The notes under the pieces: generated by a model
Databases searched by the model: none
What the model was told of the DNA's origin: nothing
The model's input: only the letters and a program-made list of their open reading frames with translations
NCBI GenBank assembly: GCA_949752735.1
Contig: OX457052.1
Coordinates: 33,201,844 to 33,265,843, forward strand
DNA length: 64,000 nucleotides
Origin: Lumbricus terrestris
Taxonomy: Eukaryota > Annelida > Clitellata > Crassiclitellata > Lumbricidae
Reading direction: 5' to 3'
Part shown: in pieces, positions 53,520 to 64,000 of the stretch
How the letters are laid out: each line of letters begins with the position of its first letter
Position numbering within the stretch: the first letter of the stretch is position 1
Position numbers and translations under genes: made by a program

Positions 53520-53667
53520 CAGTGTGAGAATTGTGGAAAAATAGCTGAGGGGGCGGAGTTGGCCTGCGATTCATTTGGAATTGGGGTGTGAAAAACATGC
53601 TACAGCACGGGGCTCTTAGAAAGACTGGGGACTTGAAACCCTTCAACCCCAGGCAATTCTCACCCTG
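53520..53667. mobile_element. Small hAT-like MITE, 148 bp, reverse copy
   Basis: Begins CAGTGTGAGAATTGTGG and ends GGCAATTCTCACCCTG. The interior shares GGGGCTCTTAGAAAGACTGG (reverse complement) with the copy at 31735. No clean target duplication. Inserted in an AT-rich stretch with repeated GAAACCGAAAC words. Confidence 0.7.
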
Positions 53668-53869
53668 ACGAAAACATAATTGAAATCCGAACCGAAACTA
53701 TAATAATTGGAAATAATTATTATTCAAAACTTTTTAAATTCCAGGTTCCGTTGAAACCGAAACTGGAATTCAAACACAAACTACGAACCGAAAACCGAAT
53801 TGAAAACCGAAACCACAATTTCTAAGCTAAGAATACTGTAAATTACCACCGTACTGACCCACGCTCTCG

Positions 53870-55883
53870 TCGATCAACAATGTCACGTGATCAGCAGCAT
53901 CACGTGACCGCCGCTCTACTTCGCACTCGACGTCTGTGCGGTCGAAGAACAAAGCGGAGCGGCGAAAGAAATCGGGTGTACAATTCTCCCGACCATCCAG
54001 TTCGCCCACCACCACGCGGGGCAGGGAGGTGGAAGGGGCGAGCGGACTCATCCTTTACCAGACCAGCCGACCCACCACCCACCACCCGGCCCGGCCCAGG
54101 AGAGTCTCCTCGTCCAGCGGAGCCCTTGGCCCCGATCGCGGCGAATCTCTGCGCCCCCCGGAGCCTCCTTCTCCCGGAGGAGGATGAGAGCAGCGGTATT
54201 ATAGCGGCCTCGCGTGCCAGATCGCGCTCGACCGAGGGCGTCTGGCTCGAACGCGCCCGTCGCGCCATCTACCGCTTCCTTCAAGCACTAGACAGGTCGA
54301 CCCACTTTCACTCTCTCTCCCTCTCTCAACCTCCCTGTCTCTCTGTCTCGCTGTCTCTGTCTCTCTGTTTCTGTCACTGTGTCTCTCTGTCTCTGTATGT
54401 TTCTGTCTGTCTGTCTCTGTCTCTCTCTGTCTCTGTCTGTCTGTCTCTCTCTCTCGGATCGAAGTCTCCTTCACTGATCCCCCTTGGTTGTCGTCGTCGT
54501 CGTCGTCTGTCGTCCCACATCGCCTTTTATGACGCACGCCGTCGCTTCCGATCAAGCCTCGTTCTCGTCCTTTGGACGCCAGACGGATCTCTTCGCTGAT
54601 GCCGACACGGTCACGTGACGTCGCGCTGGTCTGTCGCCGTCGGACGTGCGCGGACGTGATAGAGCGCCTCCGACGCCGGTGACATCATCAGTATCATCAG
54701 CATCATCTCCCGCCTCGGACGAAAGTCAAGCGGGGGAGAGAGAGAGAGAGACGAGAGGAAAGAGGAAAGCTAGGCGATCGACGAAGGCAGCCTGGCTGGA
54801 CGAATCTGGTCGGATGACTGCGGGCGTGTGGCAACAACTTCCGCTAGACCTATCTCATCCGTCCGTCCGTCCGTGCGTCGGGGAAGGTGTGGCTACTAAA
54901 CGCACTCGACTGATGATCGGACTGTGGTAGGCGAGTTTTGCTGCGAAGAGATCAATTGGGACGAGGAGGAGGCAGCCGAGGAACGAGGGGAAGACTACTC
55001 AACATGCACCGAGAAGGACAACGTGGTCCTTCGAAGGAACGGAAGTTGCACTCCGGCGTCAATTCATTTCTTCCCTCAGAGTCCTAAGGAGGACCTAAAC
55101 TCACCGAACAAGGGACTCCAAGGCGGTTCGTTCTCCCTCTCTCCCTCTCTCTCTCTCTCTCTTTCGCCTTCCCCCACACGTGTTCCTTCCGCAGTCTCGT
55201 TGTTCACCGAATGGATAATCGGTCCACAGTCTGACCGTGTTATCGAGCGTGAAAGCGTGACGGGCCGAACGGCAAGCGTCCATCCGGCCTCCCCGGCTAA
55301 GACGACGACGGGGCCGACAGACCGACCGATCGACCCACCGGCCACCTCCTTTGAAGTCGTTTGAGGAGCGTAACGGAAATTCGTTGACCGATATATTCGC
55401 GAGCGATACGAAGACCGCCGCTGTAAACAGACAGAGTCTACTCACTACTACAGCCGAAGCCTCGCCTCGTCCCTTGCCCCATTGAGTGAAGCAGCGAGAG
55501 AGCGAAGCGAAGGGGCAAACAGAAGAAGCCGACCCCACCCCACGAGCAGCGAGAGCAGCGGCTTGGCCAGAAGGCCGGGCAGGACAATAATAGACGTCGT
55601 TCATCAAAGAGGACGCATGCAGTGGTGGTAGTTGTAGTAGTGCCCTAGTACCCTATTGTAGTATTAGTAGTAGTAGTAGTAGTGGTTGTTGTGAGTTGGC
55701 GGCGTTAGAGTAGCGGGCGTTTGGTGCACATGTACGAAGCAAGAGCCGCGGATGATCTGGTTAGCCATGATGTGACTGGACTACTCTGGATTCGTCCACG
55801 ACTACGTCCATCCGTCCCTTCGTCTGTCCTCGTCTCTCTCTCTGTCTACCTGTCCGTTCTCGGCCGGTTGGCGACGTCTCCGC
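53870..55883 (+). promoter_or_regulatory. CpG-rich block: likely promoter and 5' UTR of the signal-peptide gene
   Basis: CpG is frequent throughout this stretch, unlike the AT-rich surroundings. The block contains a (TCTG)/(TCTC)-rich tract (54310-54455) and several mutually overlapping open frames with no family resemblance, as expected for GC-rich 5' DNA. It ends at the ATG of the signal-peptide exon. Transcription start not determinable here. Confidence 0.5.
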
Positions 55884-55932
55884 ATGTGGCCCGCGATCGC
55901 CTCGTTCTGGATCTTCCTCGTCCTCGGATCAC
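55884..55932 (+). CDS. Signal-peptide first coding exon of an unidentified secreted or membrane protein
   Basis: ATG at 55884 begins MWPAIASFWIFLVLGS, a short hydrophobic run typical of a signal peptide. It is followed by donor C|GTGAGTTC at 55933, so the exon leaves phase 1, the usual phase after signal-peptide exons of extracellular multidomain proteins. It lies at the 3' edge of a CpG-rich block that looks like a 5' region. No following exon could be recognised before 64 kb. The function of the protein is unknown. Chance occurrence is possible, but hydrophobicity, donor quality and the CpG context together support it. Confidence 0.6.
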
Positions 55933-56307
55933 GTGAGTTCACGGCGCATGCGCTGTCCTGTCTATTTTTCTGGTTATGGTGGTTTCTAATCGCTAATGTC
56001 TGGCGCGGTGTAATTAATGAAGGTGACGGCAGGTCAAATACCCTGGTCGCCGCGAGTGGTCGCTAGGCGCCAGAAACCATGGTAATGGGTTCCACTCTGT
56101 TAGACACCCGTATAATGATCTGCAGCAGCCTTTTATATTTCAGTAATTCAGTACACGGTTATTCGAAAACACTGTTAAAGCAGTCATGCTGACAAAGCCT
56201 TGCAGTATTATATTGTAGCGTTTTATGTTTAAGGACTCCGTCAATGATTGGTATTGCCAGTCCCGAGCGTCAACTTATGAGGAGGGAGACGCTAATCACC
56301 GCGTTCA

Positions 56308-56400
56308 TTCATTCATTCTTTTATTCAAAGCATTTTTATATAGCGCCCCTTCAAGAAACTACTCAGAGGTGCTCGCAGCCAACCACGTGTGTTACAGCAC
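56308..56400 (-). repeat. Inverted LINE/SINE tail with (CATT)n
   Basis: A (CATT)n run, TATATAGCGCCCCTTCAAG and CTACTCAGAGGTGCTCG in the order expected for a reverse copy of the common tail. Confidence 0.55.
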
Positions 56401-56879
56401 ATCGTCTTAAACAATAACAAACGCATGTACAGCATTGTACATAGTCATCCGTTAGAATGTGTACAGGCTGGCTATATAAGTATATATAGCGCTGAGGACG
56501 ACTGCCTACGTTGATTATCTATGATGAACTCTTGGCTGTTTTACACTCACTCACTCTCTCACTCACTTACTCACTATGTCTGTCTGCATATCTCTCTCTC
56601 TCTCTCTGTCTGTCTGTCTCTCTGTCTGCCTGTCTGCCTGCCTATTTGTCTGTCTGTCTGCCTGCCTATTTGTCTGTCTGTCTATCTGCCTGTTTGGTTC
56701 TGTTTGTTTCTGTGTCTTGTCGGATGTTTGCCTTACTGTCAGCATCCTTTCAGTATAATGGTCTAAGGAACAGTGAGTGAGTGAGTTTGCTGTGACTCGT
56801 TGCAGCGCTGAATATCTAGGCCTGGAATTCTGACTGTGCGGTCGTGCTACATGTACGCTGTTCGCGATAGAGGAGTAGC

Positions 56880-57260
56880 TGTAGGAAAAGAAGTTGGCGA
56901 AGAAGGACTGGGAAGCGGAGGTGGAGGAAGAAGAGGAGGAGGAGAAGAAAGAAGAAGAGGAGGAGTGAAAAGAAGAAGAGGAAGAAGAATAAGAAGAGGA
57001 GGAGGAGAAAGAAGGAGAGGAAGATGAGGAGGAGGAGGAGGATAAAGAAAAGGAAGAAGAAGAAGAGAAGGAGGAGGAGAAAGAAGAATAGGGCGAAGAA
57101 CAGGAGGGGCGAGGAGGAAGAGTAGGAGGAGAAGGAGGGTATGTAGAAGATAAGAAGGAAGAGGAGAAGGGGAGAAGAAGGAGAAAGGAGAAGAAGGAGA
57201 ACAGGAGGTAGAAGCAGGGGACGAGGAGAACGAGGACGAGGAGGAAGAGTAGTAGTAGGA
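56880..57260. repeat. Polypurine tract
   Basis: GGAGGAAGAAGAGGA-type run of about 380 bp, with weaker purine richness to 57600. Confidence 0.9.
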
Positions 57261-57659
57261 GTAGATAATTTAGATGAGAAGGATTCAGAGAAAAGTGACC
57301 GTGCAGAATGGGAAAAAGTGGAAAAGTCGGCTGATCATGAGACGAACGAAACTGTGGAGTGGGAGCGGAGGAAAAGAGAGAAGGAAGAGGAATGGAGTTG
57401 GAGGATCATCTGGAGAAAGAGGATAGTATACAATGGAGAGGATAACCAGGCGGAAGCGAAAAGGCAGGAAGAAGAGAGGACTCGGCGGAGACGGGTCGAC
57501 CCGCCGTCGGCTTGAGGCGAAGAGGCAACAGGATGGAGACACAGACGAAGACAGACAAGAGCCGGACTCAGGGGGAGAAGGAGCAGGAGGCGGTGGAAGG
57601 GTTGAGAGGATTGAGCTGTACAATGCCAGGGGTCCTTCGCCGGTGGCCTGCAAGGCTCA

Positions 57660-58103
57660 CTGTAATTAGGCTGCGAGCGACGCCCGCCGCAGTGGACGAG
57701 TAACAGGTATCTCTTGTTTTGTTAGTGGACTCAGTCAGCAACCCCTTCTGGCGGATCAAAGCAGCGCAGCCGAACAGCGGTAACTTAATAGGATTAATGA
57801 GAACATTGTACGGATGGTTTTACACACCATCAAGACCGATCGACAGACCGACCGAGCAGTGGGTAGGTAGGTAGGTAGCTCTAACTAGCTCTAAGGCAGA
57901 CAGATAAACAGACAGGCAGACAGACAGGCAGGCAGGCAGACTCCCGTAGCAAAGTACACACAAAATTATAAGCAAGGAGACAGAGTGAACGCGCGAGACG
58001 GAGATAGATTGAAAGAAAATGAGATAGACAGACATACATACATACATACATACATACATACATACGTACAGGCAGACAGGCAGACACAGACAGATAGACA
58101 AAC

Positions 58104-58136
<33 letters not shown>

Positions 58137-59370
58137 AAGAGACAGAACACACACAGTCACACACGCAAAGAAAGACAGGCCGGTGTTCGGGTGGCCTTAC
58201 AAGCAGCGCGGTCTAATAAAGATGATCGGCTGCTGACTTCCGTCGAATGCTGAATGGGCAGAGTAGGGCAGAAGAGCAGGAGGGCAGATGACCCAGAGGT
58301 CAAGGCATGGGCAACAAAAACACCGGATGGTTGACAACAACAATTATAGACCGATGGATTATGATTGGCGATGAGGTCTGAATGAGTTGAAGCAGTCCGT
58401 GGTTAAATGTCATCTTTGAGTCAACAGATTGAGGTGTGAGGTCGTAATCTGAAGCGAATATTGTTGGGAAGGTGTGCGTACAATCGTTGCATATTATAGG
58501 CCGGCGTTTTCAAAGAATAATTTATTTCTCAAGTGGGATCAAACAGTCTATTAGGGATTTCAGACGTATTTTGTGGGCATGTCAGTATGTATTATTGTAT
58601 GCGTGTTTGTATGTGTATAGATATATAATTTGCATGCGCGTGTGTATTTGTGTATGTAGGCCTATCACTTATGTGCTAAATTTAAGAGCCTCGCTACAGC
58701 GTGACTAAGTACGCATCAGATCTGAGCATTTCCGCGTGGATCATAGGCTATACCACATCACCACGGGCCGCAGAGCGCATTATATTATACCGACCAAACT
58801 GCATGGTATCGAGACAGAAGCATCATGATGAACCCTGGGGTCTAGACCCGTCTAGTCGACTATTGATTATGAGATTCTTGTATTCGATTCCACCCTTAGT
58901 GGTGTGGGGGGAAGTTTCCTCTGGCACGTATTCCCACTGTCCAAGAAAGATGACCTTAACCTCCTCTCTCGAGTAGGCCTATAATTACAATATACTCTTT
59001 CGTGCTGTTCGCAGTGTTAGCTCTAGGAACCAGTAAATAGACTTCTTCTAAGACTAATATATTTGCAGAAACAGATATAGTTTGGTTCAGTTTCAATTTT
59101 CTTCCTCATGTAGGCTAATAAGTTGCAGTAATATGCCAGCCTAGTTTTCTTGAATGAACGAATTGCCCTATAATGTGTGCAAACATCTTGGCTCTCGCTA
59201 CGTGAGCTAAAGTCAGTTATGCAGGAGAGTGTATTTATTTATAACAGTGGAGGGAATAGAAGGCAGTTTAGAGATTTGTAAACAACAGAAATAAAGACGT
59301 AGCTTATAAGCAGCTTAAGCATTGATACGATTCGGAGATATTTTTACGATCGATTTCTTGGAAAGTCATA
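57660..59370. other. No gene seen
   Basis: Simple repeats at 57895-58145 and non-coding sequence. Expected to be intronic if the signal-peptide exon at 55884 is real. Confidence 0.45.
57895..58145. repeat. (GACA)n and (CATA)n tract
   Basis: GACAGACAGGCAGACAG units and a central (CATA)n run. Similar (CAGA)n or (TCTG)n tracts occur at 56580-56700, 63040-63360 and 63450-63560. Confidence 0.92.
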
Positions 59371-59439
59371 ATTAGACGTGAAGCCTAAAGAACTCATAAA
59401 TTTTACGATCGCAGGGGTAGTAGTCATTCATGAATGCCT

Positions 59440-59448
59440 AGGTGATGG

Positions 59449-59479
<31 letters not shown>

Positions 59480-59832
59480 AATCATGGTGTTGACGGTGAT
59501 GATGATATTAAAAATGATAACGATGGACTGTATAATGGCGATTGCGATAGTAGTAATGACAGCGGAATGGATGATGATTACGATGATGATGAATGTGATG
59601 ATGATGATGATAATTATGATGATGATGCTGATGCTGATGCTGATGCTGATGCTGATGATGATGATGATGATGATAATGATAATGATGATATCATGATTGT
59701 GATGATGATGATGATGATGATGATGACGATGACGACGACGATGATGATGATGATTATGATGACGATGATGATTGTGATGACGATTATGATTGTGACGATG
59801 ATAATGATGATGACGACGACGATGATGATGAC
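59440..59832. repeat. (GAT)n tract, imperfect
   Basis: GATGATGAT with GCTGATGCT and GACGACGAC interruptions; gives false Asp-, Met- and Ile-rich frames. Confidence 0.95.
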
Positions 59833-60489
59833 ATAAGCTTATTGGAGCAGATGACACAAACTGTGCTTGAAGTTTGAACCCTAATCAGCATACATGTCTA
59901 GAGTCCACACCAATGTCTCGCGCTGCCAAAGACATCATATTTTCTATATTCGCAGCTCGGATGCTATATTACTCCACCGAGTGCGGAACTCCCTTTCCCC
60001 CTCGACCTCGAGTTCACCGATGATGTATAATCATCATCGGGTTGGATAATAATTCCGCAGAGAACGTACCGGGTATTAGGTTTTCCTTAGATCTGAAGGC
60101 GGAGAATGCCGGTCAAGAACTTCGACGTGTGGGATCCGGTTGTGGCCTGCAGGAAGCGGATCGGGACTTGGAACGCCGATGAAAAACAGGGCTGGTACGT
60201 TGGAACCGACAAATGTGGGAAGCGACAGACGTTCTCAACAGCTGCCAGTGTCGCCTTGCACCGCGCCCCATCTACCGCTGCTCACTTCGACGCGCGTGCA
60301 TTAGCGCGCGTGCATTAATGCGTGTGTGCGTGCATTAATAGCTTCACCTGTCTGGTTTTGTGACGAGGTGAGACGTAATGATGTCGAAAGGTTACCTGGG
60401 AGTTTGGGTGGCCGAGAACATCTGCGCCGGTTTTTGGTGTCACTATACCTCTGGGGCTCGAAGTCGACATGGGCATATATTTATGCATG

Positions 60490-60904
<415 letters not shown>

Positions 60905-60908
<4 letters not shown>

Positions 60909-60957
60909 GACTCAGCTTCGCTGATCTCCATGCCAGTGTTTTATCCAATGCTCTCTC
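60905..60957 (-). repeat. SINE family 3 fragment
   Basis: GACTCAGCTTCGCTGATCTC and CATGCCAGTGTTTTATCCAA match the region between the boxes of the copy at 10605-10690. It follows the long (GAT)n tract. Confidence 0.45.
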
Positions 60958-60959
60958 TC

Positions 60960-61760
60960 CCTTGTGTGCTCATATATGCGCGTGGACATTACTACACAGC
61001 TTTGCTTAGATTCTAAGCATTCAGGTTTAATTTTCAGATTACTCCTCCATCTTGCTATAGCTTTTCATACCATAAATACATGTAATTGTGAAGCGATCCG
61101 ACGTCCGCGCAATCTTCGTATTAGAGTTTCGCCCGTTCATGCACCCAAATCGCCGCCTGTATAATTATGTACAACTCCCAATAATTATTGTCCCATGGTC
61201 TACTCGAGTTAAACTTCGTGGAAGTTCGACAATTTTTGTGATTACTACAGTTGGACCACGTCATTGTTTTGAGTCAACGCAATGTGACGAGGTTATCATT
61301 GTTGTATTCTGCTCCATTGTAACACGTTTTTTGAATAATATGATCGCCACCATTTTGAAGGTGTGGGAGGCGCATAATTGCATATCTAACACAGCGTGTT
61401 TTTATTGACAATTTAGACACCTTTTAAACTATTCTTACTTGCATTATACATAAAATCGGAGTAGCATCTTCTCCATCAGTGCGCAAAAGAATTTCTGTGG
61501 ATTATATAGCATCAATTGCCAGCGTTTAAAGGTGTTGGAAACAATGGATGAATCCAGATTTGACGAGGGCCTATGAAAACAGAAACCGTTGTCCTCGGGA
61601 AAAAATTGTTTGGCACAATACAGCTCTTATTTCGTTGGAAATAATGATATAGCGACACTGGTGGTCATCATTTCATTATCCTAATAAAAAATTAAATAAT
61701 TTTTAGATCGGATGCACCCGGTGTAAATGGTATGTTATAGCTATTTCATGAATAGTTCCC
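60960..61760. other. No gene seen
   Basis: AT-rich sequence with short open frames lacking family resemblance. Possibly intronic to the gene starting at 55884. Confidence 0.45.
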
Positions 61761-61764
61761 AATT

Positions 61765-61818
61765 GGGGCGCGGTGGTGTAGTGGGTATGTTCTTCGCCTT
61801 GCAGCCGAAGGGTTATAC
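61765..61818 (+). repeat. SINE family 1 head fragment
   Basis: GGCGCGGTGGTGTAGTGGGT and CGCCTTGCAGCCGAAGGGTT equal the first roughly 50 bases of family 1, then unrelated sequence follows. Truncated before the B box. Confidence 0.6.
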
Positions 61819-62101
61819 TACAACAACTCCCCAAAATTAGTCATTTTAAATTTACATCATGTCGTTGTTTCGTAATGGAGTATATCGCACGTAGACGCGT
61901 AAGAATGTCGGTGACACATTACATTAGATTGCGTAAGATTCGGTTCGTCCTCGTAAGCAACACATGCAGTTTCTCGGAAACCCATTTCCCGACACGCAGC
62001 TGTTGATAAACGAAGTGCGAAGTATTCGATTACGAATCTTACTTATACGTTCGCAGTTGGTAATTTTCAGCTATTCACTTTTACTTTTCCTTTTCCACCA
62101 G

Positions 62102-62326
62102 GAAAGCTCCTATACTGGACCAAAGAACGACGTCTACTTGAATTAGCTGAGATAAAACGGCGTCTGCTTTGGCGGCTGTTGCAAGCAATGAGTCATGAGT
62201 CATATTATATGCTACGTAATACGCGCATTAGCAGATACCACCATGCAAGAGAAATATCAGAAGATATTAAGAGAAATTGGCCACGTATACACTGCATTGA
62301 TCCTTATATATTGGCTACGTGTTGAT
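62102..62326 (+). other. Candidate exon, unidentified
   Basis: A strong pyrimidine tract (CTTTTCCTTTTCCACCAG) precedes an open frame of about 75 codons beginning GKLLYWTKERRLLELAEIKR and ending at a TGA near 62326. The first half is charged and helix-like. No family is recognised. It could be a terminal exon of a gene to the left or chance. Confidence 0.25.
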
Positions 62327-62566
62327 TTGTATCATACATATATGTAGAAATATATATATATATATATGTATATATGTAAAATTTCTTTTCCCAAATGAAG
62401 ATTGATGAAGGTCTAATGGTGGATTACTCAGCCATAAAGGTTTACACGTCGTATCAACTTCTATCATGCGAGCTTCTTTGTAGATGAACATGAAAAGCAG
62501 GAAGAACATGCATGTTGAGACATGGAAACGAAAACATTTACATAGGCTACCCTACCCACACCCACC

Positions 62567-62569
<3 letters not shown>

Positions 62570-62648
<79 letters not shown>
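62570..62648. repeat. (CA)n microsatellite
   Basis: Pure CA run of about 78 bp. Confidence 0.98.
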
Positions 62649-62649
<1 letters not shown>

Positions 62650-64000
62650 TATAATTGTGCCGTTTATGAGCCACACGTATATTATACTCGTATACTTATT
62701 TATTTATTTTCTTTAAATTTATTTATTTATCATGACGGATGGACAATATAAAGCCTCTGTAGAGACTGCACATTCATGACATGTATATACAAGTAAACAT
62801 ACACAATATATATAGTTATATATCGATATTTTAATGCATTACATCCATGGGGGATACATGCAACCGAATGTGTATGTGTGCAACCGTGTGTGTCTGCGCT
62901 TCTAGAGATGAGTGAGTATGTGACGCATCGGTTGCTTAAGAGTTTAGAGTTCGGTGCCAGGATGTCGTAATCTTCCTAATCTATATACTTGATGCCTCGT
63001 CGTCGTCGTCATCGTCGTCGACTCTACCACCAATCTCCCGCTCCTCTGACTCTCTCTCTGTCTCTCTCTCTCTCTGTCTCTGTCTCTCTCTACCTATGTC
63101 TCCGTCTCTCTCTACCTACCTATGTCTATCTCTGTCTGTCTGTGTCCCTCTCTCCGTCTCTCTAATTCTCTCGCTGCCTCTGTTTCTATGTCTCTACGTC
63201 TCTGTCTTTCTTTCTTTGTCTCTCTTTCTGTCTGTCTGTCTATCTCTGTCTGTCTGTCTCTGCCTCTCCTCTACCTCTGTTTCTGTCTGTCTGTCTGTCT
63301 CTGTCTATGTCTGTCTGTCTCTGCCTCTGTCTCTGTCTCTGTCTGTCTGTCTGTCTTTATCTCCCTCAGGCGATTATCCAACCAACTGACTGGACATGCA
63401 GTAGGATGAACGGCGCCACAATTCATCCGTCCATCGAATGATCGAGAGAAAGACAGACAGACACAGACAGGCATACAAACAGACATACAGACAGACAAAC
63501 AGAAAAACAGAGACTGAGGGAGGCAGACACAGACAGACAGACAGACAGGCAGACACAGACAGATTGTATAATTAGCCTTAGCAGATCTGTCGATCATAAT
63601 ATTTTTCGATGACTCAGACGAACTTAGTAATTATATTATTATATTAGGCCTATAATATTCATAAGTTACATCAGAATTATGTCGTTCAAAACAACAGAGA
63701 CACAGACACAGACGGAGAGAGAAACGGACAGAGACAGACAGTCAAGACAGACAGAGACAGAGGTACAGAGAGGGGAGGGAAGGAGATAGACGGTCATACA
63801 CACATACACATCACAGGCATCGGTGGCAAGCAGAGATAGGAATCGCGTTGCCATAGACACCAGACAGAACAATCACCAAGTGATTGTCTTGCATTAGAGT
63901 CAATTGTATAGTCTCTCACAACATTTGTTTAACGCCTTTCTATTCCTAAAGGCGCTAAATAAAGAGAGTTGCATACACTGTCTGCACGCAAACAAGCCTC

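Noticed and set aside
53880..55607. Several overlapping open frames up to 239 codons in the CpG-rich block
   Set aside because: They overlap on both strands, lack recognisable domains and include simple-sequence stretches; more likely 5' UTR or promoter DNA.
57318..57703. Glu/Lys/Arg-rich frames after the purine tract
   Set aside because: Low complexity and purine bias explain them; no splice context supports an exon.
60106..60318. 70-codon frame containing KRIGTWNADEKQGW, faintly like the start of a LINE endonuclease
   Set aside because: Only the short RIGTWN word matches and no endonuclease motifs follow.

Overview
This is eukaryotic, intron-rich, repeat-rich animal DNA. Only fragments of three host genes are visible in 64 kb. 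The spacer is AT-rich and packed with microsatellites, miniature DNA transposons, tRNA-derived SINEs and decayed LINEs. The gene families, the repeat types (non-LTR elements with restriction-like endonuclease, CR1/L2-like LINEs) and the frequent TAGGCCTA word suggest an invertebrate metazoan, perhaps a marine deuterostome. The taxon is an inference with low confidence.

Gene 1 (+ strand, 5482-21544) is an RGS protein of the RZ group (RGS17/19/20). Five exons join with consistent phases: a cysteine-string exon, a linker exon and three RGS-box exons ending in TGA. The first coding exon was not found. Gene 2 (- strand, 40765-35956) is a complete four-exon calcyphosin-like EF-hand gene of 209 codons. 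Gene 3 (+ strand) is represented only by a CpG-rich 5' region (about 53.88-55.93 kb) and a short signal-peptide exon (55884-55932) with a phase-1 donor; its other exons lie further right, possibly outside the window.

From 42.67 to 48.74 kb lies a tandem, same-orientation array of at least four 5'-truncated non-LTR retrotransposon copies with reverse transcriptase, a Cys/His knuckle and a PD-(D/E)xK-type endonuclease. Each 3' end runs straight into an (AAT)n tract. Two sublineages share the array. An 823-bp inverted-repeat element, filled with diverged copies of a partly palindromic word, sits at the 5' junction of the longest copy of the first sublineage. This array is the most interesting part of the window.

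The introns and intergenic DNA hold many non-autonomous DNA transposons whose ends and target-site duplications can be read directly: a 1.84-kb hAT-like element with another element nested inside it, a 1.1-kb hAT-like element with internal tandem repeats and a 53-bp near-perfect palindrome, several 145-332 bp hAT-like MITEs, and a Harbinger-like element flanked by TTA. Several tRNA-derived SINE families and CR1/L2-like LINE 3' ends share a common tail (GGGAGCGCCTCTGA ... GCGCTATAAA), suggesting SINE-LINE partnership. Long polypurine, (GT)n, (TATG)n, (GAT)n and (AAT)n tracts generate most long open frames in this window, and these are not genes.
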